Of a stretch of DNA of 32,295 nt, positions 23,001 to 30,200 are shown piece by piece. This DNA comes from an uncultured Clostridia bacterium (GTDB lineage: Bacteria; Bacillota; Clostridia; Christensenellales; Aristaeellaceae): the NCBI GenBank assembly GCA_934631025.1, contig CAKTXR010000027.1:1-32295 (forward strand). Reading direction: 5' to 3'. Every line of letters starts with the position of its first letter. Positions within the stretch are counted from its first letter, which is position 1. Position numbers and translations under genes: made by a program. Below the pieces are notes generated by a model. That model searched no databases and was not told the origin of the DNA. It was given only the letters and a program-made list of their open reading frames with translations.

Positions 23001-24131
23001 GTCCTCGGTCATGTCCACACGGTCGACAACAACATTCCCGTCCTTATAGAGGACGTAGCTGTAGAGGATCGGCTGCGTGCCCTCCTCCGTTTTGACCGTC
23101 CATGTGAGCGTATCGCCCACGCCGAAATCGCCGTCGGGCGAGTCTATGGACACGATGGCGAGCGGCCTGCTTCTGACCACGATCGTCTCGGATTCGGCGA
23201 CGGCCAGCTGCCCCGCCTCGTCCTTGCAGACGACGGTCAGCGAATAGCGGCCCGCCTCGTTCAGCACGGCGGAATAGAAGCGGCTCGTGCCATAATCGCG
23301 CGAGGCCGCAACGTCGCCGTCGCGGTTCAGATAGAAGGCGTATTGCAGCGCTCCCGTGCCCGAGGTCGCGTCCACCGACCAGAGCACGCTCTCGCCCGCT
23401 TGAACGCTGCCCGTTACGGACGCGCTCACGGCGTTGATCATCGGCACGCCGCGATAGGAGATCTGCGCGCCGCCCAGCGGATCGAGCGCCCCCTCCGCCA
23501 CGGACGCGCCGGCCGGCAGCTCCAGCGCGCTCAGCTTTTCGCAGCCCTTGAACGCGTTTGCGCTGATCTCGTCGACGCTCAGATCGCTCACGGCGCCCGG
23601 AATGCTCACAGCGCCCGAAATCGCCGTCGCGTCCCGCGCGCACAGCAGCGCGGCGTGGTCGGTCAGCTCGTAATAGAAGCCGTCCTCAAGGCGCAGGTTG
23701 TCCAGACTGACGAACCGCACGCCCGAGGCCTCCGCGTAGCGCTGCGCCGTGCTGCCCGAGGGCGCGAACACATAGTTCACGCCGGCCAGCGCGTTCGCCT
23801 CCAGCGCGGTGCTGGAGGAGCGCACGACGACGTAATTGATCCGGCTGTTCTGCACGGCCTGCGTTGAAATTTTCGTCACGCTGGACGGAAAATCCACCGC
23901 GTAAGCGCCGCTCCCGTAAAACGCGCGCTTGCCGACGCTCTCAACCCCCGCCGGCAGCTCGACAAGCCCCGTCAGGCTCGTATCGTTCAGAAAGGCCTCG
24001 TCCTCAACGCGCCTGAGCGCCTTTGGGAACGTGAATCCGGCCAGCGCCCTCGCCGTTTCGGCGAGATCCACGCAGCTCATGACCAGCATGACGGCCAGTA
24101 CCAGAGCGGCAAGTCTGCGAAGTTTCCTCAT
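17097..24131 (-). CDS. Giant secreted multidomain protein with C-terminal C39-like cysteine peptidase domain
   Basis: 2344 residues. A signal peptide ends near residue 30; Cys20 makes a weak lipobox possible. Approximate order: BspA-like repeat remnants 32-225; two PKD/Ig-like domains 228-418; about six BACON-like domains (starting near 530, 742, 940, 1040, 1243 and 1444; for example AWKAAASQSWITLS, then TGSQPRSGQVTVT) alternating with Fn3-like domains; a PKD-like domain to 1750; a Pro/Thr linker 1754-1802; Fn3 to 1893; two related beta domains 1897-2121 (each with PFNEPGTYTLQLW or PFNEAKTYKIQIW); and a peptidase-like domain 2122-2344. That domain has Cys2187 (MCNRASASMALSYMG), His2270 (NPHWITVIG) and Asp2289 (WVLDSGTG), the C39-like order. 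ATG at 24131 has AGGAGG seven bases upstream. No LPXTG anchor. Likely an extracellular carbohydrate- or protein-binding hydrolase. Confidence 0.88.
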   Translation of the reverse strand: MRKLRRLAALVLAVMLVMSCVDLAETARALAGFTFPKALRRVEDEAFLNDTSLTGLVELPAGVESVGKRAFYGSGAYAVDFPSSVTKISTQAVQNSRINYVVVRSSSTALEANALAGVNYVFAPSGSTAQRYAEASGVRFVSLDNLRLEDGFYYELTDHAALLCARDATAISGAVSIPGAVSDLSVDEISANAFKGCEKLSALELPAGASVAEGALDPLGGAQISYRGVPMINAVSASVTGSVQAGESVLWSVDATSGTGALQYAFYLNRDGDVAASRDYGTSRFYSAVLNEAGRYSLTVVCKDEAGQLAVAESETIVVRSRPLAIVSIDSPDGDFGVGDTLTWTVKTEEGTQPILYSYVLYKDGNVVVDRVDMTEDNSYSYVPSEEGVYEIEVSCVDADETFCEMRSAEIYVLARGSVYPPAPELSFAEGETVFSQDEASAPECAPQRIDLKWAAVEDASAYVVYLEKSVSGEWVEVLRDEAVDRNSYPLSVSLFSELTERTLFRLSLASKGVYTGAANVYYFAVAPAVLDESLTIDGAESATWNQNSQYAATRTFEIGSALEWTVDSVQSSMNFTYNYSADWISYEIQENQLIVSIAESAEMQKRTAVITLSNGSRTATLNVNQGYADAAPVVTAPIAFSTDAQNPSEYPTGEFSLKWDEKDNSSVRVRVSERMSDGTLRQLLERATTVGYQYITADDLGEALKSGSVYVIELAGVYSSSTWAQYEREEDMLKSVYYVKMVDHGYSIKIDGRSTVVYRNILRASCHIEANGVVEYTSDVDWLSVDGYRWNKYNNEVTICAEQNTTGAAREGHITFMCGDAMATVTVIQDDMTPKVLYPESLSQTESSPTTLYMDLNLLDTNYFYFIYQGKRLYLEKYVDGAYGDMTKLHGSTSYGTHSVEIETSDVSGASWCRLTAVSDDVSSVYYVKFRSSDSYLYDTFMDVYMSKEEGAHQHTFKVTIGTTTKWTVSSNASWLKPAVSSGAAGVKASGYKVSFDVSVTANTTGRPRTGRLTLKSTTSNSICWVDVKQTADNIFVLCGKNPVNGEYEPYDPSVHSAGILKGAAVNTDRFIAYATDDIKVTPNVDWITASKSSPNSGAQFYLKLQANPAGNGVRTGTVTVSDGINSEVITVRQAPGLGDATLVSPSLSTDYDNPSVINYGDVRLVWNAAQNAVQYEIELYNANDIKYKTIARIDDTGASQYSYTVPKEMLTAFTTNDIYINAYDQYGYSNDTEYFFMPTPGDAALINGSTAPVWSNAPDINASREFIIQSSAAWKAAASQSWITLSAASGVSGDTLTVTLAENTGSQPRSGQVTVTVGSSKTVIKIDQCAYLAEEYPSLTSPAFSEDKANPTLIAPCTSLTVTWDPEPQAILYQVTLYRQKSTNIKTVIARSKQLVDGEGSYTFTGLELEKGQLYSVGIKRRSERYRYTGADYYFMLNDEEAWVKIDDLTAAEMEAKSDEDSEYFTITASGYWAAQTDDDWLLLHKRSVGQAELDSEGSAPSEYARYSGVSGDQLCVSTLANTTGKARTGKVYVTCGSAQAEITVTQYQSYTVAEITSPTLGTSRSDSVTLPYGAVKLQWSAAAGGTGRYKVSLYESETQNGSYSRAVYDPETPITARSLTLSSDVLSGGYYYKLYLETEIGEDDYRTKTYYFRMGRQNELTLTARLSSTDVKIGGYMSVEASASGGDGEYTYTYILMKDGAEVTRSLAHRGLASYGFAISEAGAYYVSVWVQDGDGTVASCNTETVKVSETILTPTITPTPTPTPVPGESGQPTQTVTPTPTPTVTPAPTATPTGEPTVVDAPVISKKAATGTDGTATISWSRVSSAAGYKIWRSAASEKEYVIIGVTGALTWKDTGLKNGETYYYKVQAVAADGTLSALSTSISVKATNTENPDGAQTGIRGQFGTSAYTAEIGGKTLQLTGYVSATGADISQITINVQGISAPAYTRLMTYAPAAGQRYIDLSQIAAFRPDTTSYPFNEPGTYTLQLWASMSNGMSVSEPLATATLNVIRFDASLGQSKTIVLGEKWQVNGTVSIEGGKLGRVTVNAYATADSNLSDDFTARAVSTINLQDWAAYTIDTSKAPFNEAKTYKIQIWAKDSGGTGGSHVLAETTVRVVEKSSLLSLTQAQVRSLVESTVHESWNEAGRYRAMTQGKYGGVIIPSTTFCYAYWGDLSAKSETGMCNRASASMALSYMGVDIKPKDFIGGSESVEGVDSFLAGYHIKAHRSASPQVSSFEQYYARFLKDAGTGRFSPVILYTKKSGNPHWITVIGQDSSDSSYYWVLDSGTGNYAQVKFKEDGDKLQIEKYRYKVSEGAAWKEDTRYGETYAMIKIMQYEKYD

Positions 24132-24171
24132 GGCATTTCCTCCTGTCGTGTCGCTTTATTCCCACAGGAAA

Positions 24172-24205
24172 GCCGCGTATGCCGTAACCCGTGCGGCGAC
24201 GCGGC
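24172..24205 (-). other. Hairpin in the spacer between the two giant genes
   Basis: GCCGCGT (24172-24178) pairs with ACGCGGC (24199-24205), with an inner CCG/CGG. On the minus strand TTTCCT follows. It could weakly attenuate readthrough from the upstream giant gene or protect its message; the 102-base spacer shows no clear promoter, so co-transcription is plausible. Confidence 0.35.
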
Positions 24206-24233
24206 CCCCTGTGCGCTTCACTGTAAAATGGAC

Positions 24234-27200
24234 TTATGCGGCGGCGTTTTCGGGCGCTTCCTCCTCGAGCGCCTGCGCCGCGGTCTGCTTCTCCAGCTCG
24301 CGATATTCTTCCTTCCAGCCCTTGAGCCATCTCTTGTGGCAGTTGAAAATGGCGTTATAATTGGCCAGCGCCGTGCTGCTGGTCATCTGATTCTCCCACT
24401 GCGTGCCCTTGACCTGCTTCTCAATGTGCTTATAGAAGGTCGTGCGGCCGTTCGCTTCGCCCACCTTGAGGATATCGGCCAGCCACTTGCTGCCGATCAG
24501 ATCGTATTCAACCTGTAGCATAATGCGGTCGGTTATATCGAGGATTTCCGCAACGGTCGTAGCGTCGTGATCTACAATCGCCGCCTTAAGCGTTTTCTTC
24601 GTCCTGGCCTTCAGCAGCTCCAGATCGATGTCCAGCCCCCGCTCGATGGGCGAGCTGCCCTTGTAGGCCGCCACCATGGACACGGCGCGGTAGCTCATCT
24701 GCTTTTCATCGCCCAGGTCGTCGAGCGACGCGTTCGCCGCCTTGGCCAGCGATTCGGCCGTGGTCATCATGTCGTCCCAGACCTCGCCGATTCCCTTGAT
24801 ATAGGCCTCGGACTGTTCGTCGAAGAACTTCGTCTTATCCATGAGCCGCTGCGCGTTGATCTCGCCGAACGTATCCAGATAGGCCGATATAAACTCGCCC
24901 ACCATGTCGAAGCTCAGATCGGCGATCTTCTGCCAGTCGACCTTATCGTAGGCCGCGCTGCTGCTGATGATCTCATAGATTTCCTTCTGCTTTTTGACGA
25001 CCGCTCCAAGCGTCTTAATCACGCACTTCGCCTTCGCGTCGCTCACGCTCGAATCGTCAAAGTCCATCGTGAAAAGCCCCTCATAGACTTTGTAAACATC
25101 GTTGACGACAGCCTGATACAGCGCCTTGATCTGTTCATCCGCATTCAGCTTCACCGCTTCGCCCGTCATAATGCTGTCAAACTTGCTTTGAATGAGCACT
25201 GTGATATAGGATTTCAAGCTGTCCGTAATGATCTTCAAAATCGTGCTGACTGCCGATTTATCGATATCCCCCGATTTAATCGCTTCCTTCTGGAACTGCT
25301 TGAGCGGCGCAAGCGTCACGTTCACCAGCTGAACGACAAGCTCGTTGCCCATAATAGTAAGCATTTCCTCTTTTGTCAGCACCTTCTTGAGCTTCACGCC
25401 GTCGCTGTACCATTTCTCCATCTGCTCCTGAGCGTACTTTTCCGACTGGACGTACTTCTCCGAATTAGCCGTGCTGATCAGGGAGGTCACCGCCTTTTTG
25501 AACACCGGATCGGACAGATAGTCTATAAACGCGTCGTCCTTCGCCTCGTATACATTGTTCAGATAGGCGATGATCCGGTTGTAATCCCGCAGCGACAGAT
25601 TGGCGATCTCCGCTTTTTTGATGGCGTACAGATCGTTCTCCAGCTGAGCGAGCTTGCTGTCGAAATAGGTATCGGACATCTTGGTAATCAGGCTGGTCAC
25701 GGCCTCCGCCGCCGCCTTTTCCACCTCTTTCAGATAGTCGTTCGCCGCGCCCTTCTTTTCCAGCACGTTGGCGTATTCAATCGCCGCGCCGGCAACCGTT
25801 TGCATCAAATCCGCGCCGAACCGTATCCACGCCTTATTGGCCTCGCTGTCGGCCATCTGTTCAAGGTTTCCCATAACGCCGTCGGTATCCCGCTGCATGG
25901 TCAGCTTTCCGGTGGATTCATCCAGCTTCAGCGTATACTGGCCGTTGACCTTGCCGTCCAGCCGCGTAAACGTATCCGCGTCAATCTCCGCCTTTTTCTT
26001 CATCGTGTCGACCAGCAGCGCCTTGTAGAACGGCAGCATACGCGCCTCATATTCTGCGTCGGTCTCGCTGTCCAGACGGATCACGGTAAAGCTGTCCTTC
26101 GAATCGTTGAAATCATAGTCCATCTTGTACAGCGACAGGAAATAGTAGCCCCTGTACAGGCCGTCGAACTGGCCGATCGTCTGGATGTTGATATCCGTAT
26201 ACTCAACGCCCTTGCGCCACCAGAAATCGCGGATGGGATGAAGGAACTTGAAGTCAAAGTCCCTGTAATACTCGCCGTACGTCCGCCCGTCACTCATGAG
26301 CCTGTCATGCTGTGCATAGAGCCGATAGTACTGATCTATAACTTCAGCCGCCCACAAACGGAATTCGTTCTCGCTGACGGCAGGCTCGGCCGTTCCGGTC
26401 TCGTCCTCGCTCGTCCAGACCTCCTCCACGTTCTTTTCGACGACCTCGTCCCAGTCGGCCAGTACGCTGTTTCTCACAAAGCCGTACCACTGGCCGCTCT
26501 TGACATAGGCGTAATCGCCGCCATAGGTTCCCAGCAGCGTCATCGCGGCGGCTTTGCTCAGCCAGCGTCCCTTGCCCGCCGCCGGATAATCGGCCAGCAG
26601 CGTCGCCTCGCGGGCATATTTCGTCGTCTCGGTTGCGAGTTTCGTAATGCCGTAGACCGAAATCGAGCTCATTTCGCTCGTAATGCCGTTGCAGGTCGCC
26701 TTAAAGCCGACGCTGTGCGCGCCCTCGCTCAGGCCGCTCGCCTTGAACGTGTAGCGATAGGCGTTGTCGGCGTCCGCCGCGACCGCGCCCTGACTGACGT
26801 TATCGACGAACGCTTCGAGCGTGCCCAGACAGTTCGCCTGCGCGATCACCGTCGCCTCGTTTCCGACAAAGACGACGCCGTAGCCGTTCCCCCACACGTC
26901 CTGCACGGCGGAAACAGCCGGCGCGTTGACGGTCACGCTGACAACCGCGCTCTGCGCCTCGGCGGCGGCTATGTCGAAATCCGCGACGGACGACGCATAC
27001 GCCTTCATCTTATAGGTTCCCGGAATCTCCGCCCTGATATAGCACACGCCGCGGCCGTCCGGCTCATAGAGCTGCTCCGCGCCGTTGGGATCGGTCAGCA
27101 GCAGTTTGGTATACATATTGTTCTTATAGCAGGCGATCGTGGGGTACATCATATCGCTGATGTTGAAGCGGTCGCCCTCCAGCGGCGCGATGATCTCGAC

Positions 27201-30200
27201 GGCCTCGGCCGTGCCGCGCACATTGAAGCTGGCATAGCCGGTCGAGGAATCGTAGTTCTTGCCCGTCGTGACCAGATTCACGGCGTAAGCGCCGGTCTCC
27301 TGCATCACGTCGCCGGGGATCGTGATCTTCAGCTCGCTCGTCCGCGAGGCCCACGGATCGCTGTCGCCGGGCCAGACCTGCGTGTCGTTGTGATACAGAT
27401 ACACCGTATACATATCCGCATTCTCAACCGCGTCCCACGAAAGCTCGAAGCCCTGCCGCATGACCTGCGTGCCGATGGAATGGATCGCCGGCGCGGCCAG
27501 TTTGCCCGCCGAGGTCACGTTGAGGAGCTGTACGTCGCTCGCCTTGCCCCAGCCCGCCATCGAATGCGGCTGGAACTGCACCGAGCGCACGCCAGCCCTG
27601 CTGAACAGGCGCTGGATGGTCGCCTTGCCGTCGGTCAGCTCATAGCACTCGTAGGCCACGCCGTCGACGACCAGCCGCACGACGTCGGTATCCGGCGCGG
27701 TCACGATAAACGTCGCCATGCTGCCCGCCTGTATCTCGCCGGCGCCCATCGTAAAGGAGACGGCCGACGCGCCGGCATGGCCGATCAGCTCGGCGACGAA
27801 GGGTTCAACCTCGATCGTGCCGCCGATGCTCACCGTGCGCGCGCCGTTCGCGATGGTATAGTCGCCGGCCTGCGTCTTGAGGTACGCGCTCTCCCGCGCG
27901 TCGAGATCGGAGATCATCCATTCGCCCGCGGCGTTCGTCACGGCCGCGCCCAGCAGCGCGCTTTCCTCCTCGGAATCGTACAAAAACACCTGCACGCCGC
28001 TCACGCCCGCGCCGCCCGCGACGACCACCCGACCCATCAGCGAATTGCTCGCCGAGCCGATGACCGTGCTCGCAACCGTGCTTGCGGCGCTCATGAACAC
28101 GCGCATACCGTTCTTGGCGAAGCTGTAGCCCGCCTTTTCAAAGGACAGCCAGTACTGCGCGCCAAGGAACGCGCCGCTCCACGCCCACGCGCCGCTCGCG
28201 TCGGTACTGACCTCCGCGGCCTTGATCGTCAGGGCGCTGTCCTTATAAATGCCGACCGTAACGCCCGCCAGGCCGTTATACGCTTCGTCCGTCACATTGC
28301 CGCGCAGCGCCGCCGCGGGCATCGTCAGGGGATCGGTGCTGAACTCGATGCCCTGCTCCGTCGCGTACGTCTCCGCATAGGAGCCGGCCTCGCCGTGGAT
28401 GACCAGAGAGGAGTTGCGATTTGAGAAAGCGTACTTGCCAATGCTCGTCACGCTTGGGGCGATGTAGATGGCGGTCAGAGCTGTCGCACCGCTGAACGCA
28501 TAATTGCCGATCGCCGTAACCGTATCGGGAATGACGATTGTCGTCACGCTTGTGCAGTCCGCGAACATCTCATAACTAACTTCCTGCAAGCCCTCGTTCA
28601 GGTATATCCCCTTCAAGGCTGTGCATCCGGTAAACGCATAATCACCGACCGATGTAACCGTAACAGGCATGACGATCGCCGTCAATCCAGTGCATTTGTT
28701 GAATGCGTATGAACCGATTGTCTTTAAGCCCTCGTTCAACGATATGTTTTTCAGGTTCGTGCATCCTTCGAACGCTTCTCTGCCTATCGTCTCCAAACTC
28801 TCCGGCAGCTTAATCGTCCGCAGACTTGTCATGCCATTAAACATTCTCGCCGGTATCTCCGTTATACCTTCCGGTATCACTATGTTCGTCAACTTCGGAC
28901 AATTATAGAACGGACTGTAGTTGCTTGAGCTATCGGATTTACTCTTCAGGTTCAGCGGATAATTCACGCTGCTCAGCTTGCTGCATCCAGAGAATACATT
29001 GCCATACATCGTCGTCACGCTGTCAGGTATATGGATGCTCTCCAGCGACGTGCAACCCCCAAACGCATAGTATCCCAGCGTCTGCAAGCCCTCCGGCAGT
29101 ACCACGCTTTCCAGACCTGTACAACCGCCAAACACGGAATACCAAACCGTTTTCAGCTCGGGCGGCAATACAATCGTCGTTAAGCCGGTACATCCGTTGA
29201 ATGCATAACCGTCAATCGTTTGCAAATTCTCGTTCAACAATATGCTTTTCAATCCCGTACAGCCTTCAAATGCAGAACTGCCAATCGTCGTAAGCGTATC
29301 AGGCATGACAACCGCCGTCAAGCCAGTGCATTTGCTGAAGGCATAATCACCAATCGTCTGCAATCCCTCATTCAGCGACACACTCCTCATGCCCGTGCAT
29401 CCATTGAACGCATAGCTTCCAATTGTCGTAACCGCATCGGGAATAACAATCGTCGGAAGCCCCGTGCATCCTTCGAACGCTTCTCTGCCTATCGTCTCCA
29501 AGCTCTCCGGCAACTTAATCGTCCACAGACTTGTCATGCCATTAAACATTCTCGCCGGTATCTCCGTTATACCTTCCGGTATTACTATGCTCGTCAACTT
29601 CGGACAATTATAGAACGGACTGTAGTTGCTTGAGCTATCGGATTTACTCTTCAGGTTCAGCGGATAATTCACGCTGCTCAGCTTGCTGCATCCAGAGAAT
29701 ACATTGCCATACATCGTCGTCACGCTGTCAGGTATATGGATGCTCTCCAGCGACGTGCAACCCCCAAACGCATAGTATCCCAGCGTCTGCAAGCCCTCCG
29801 GCAGTACCACGCTTTCCAGACCTGTACAACCGCCAAACACGGAATACCAAACCGTTTTCAGTTCGGGCGGCAATACAATCGTCGTTAGGCCGGTACATCC
29901 GTTGAATGCATAACCGTCAATCGTCTTAACCGCATCCGGAATAGTGATCGCCGGAAGCCCCGTGCATCCATCAAACGCTTCATAGCCAATCGATTCCAAG
30001 CTCTCCGGCAGCTTAATCGACCGCAGACTTGTCATCCCGCTAAACATATCTGCCGGTATAGCCGTTACACCTTCCGGTATCACTATATTCGTCAACTTCG
30101 GACAATTTCTAAACGGACTCCAACCACTATTGTTGTTGGACTTGCTGGTCAAGCTCAGCGGATAGTTCACGCTGCTTAGCTTGCTGCATCCATTAAAGAC

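Noticed and set aside
24567..28424. A 1285-codon plus-strand frame over the giant surface gene
   Set aside because: Antisense shadow; the minus frame has recognisable domains throughout.
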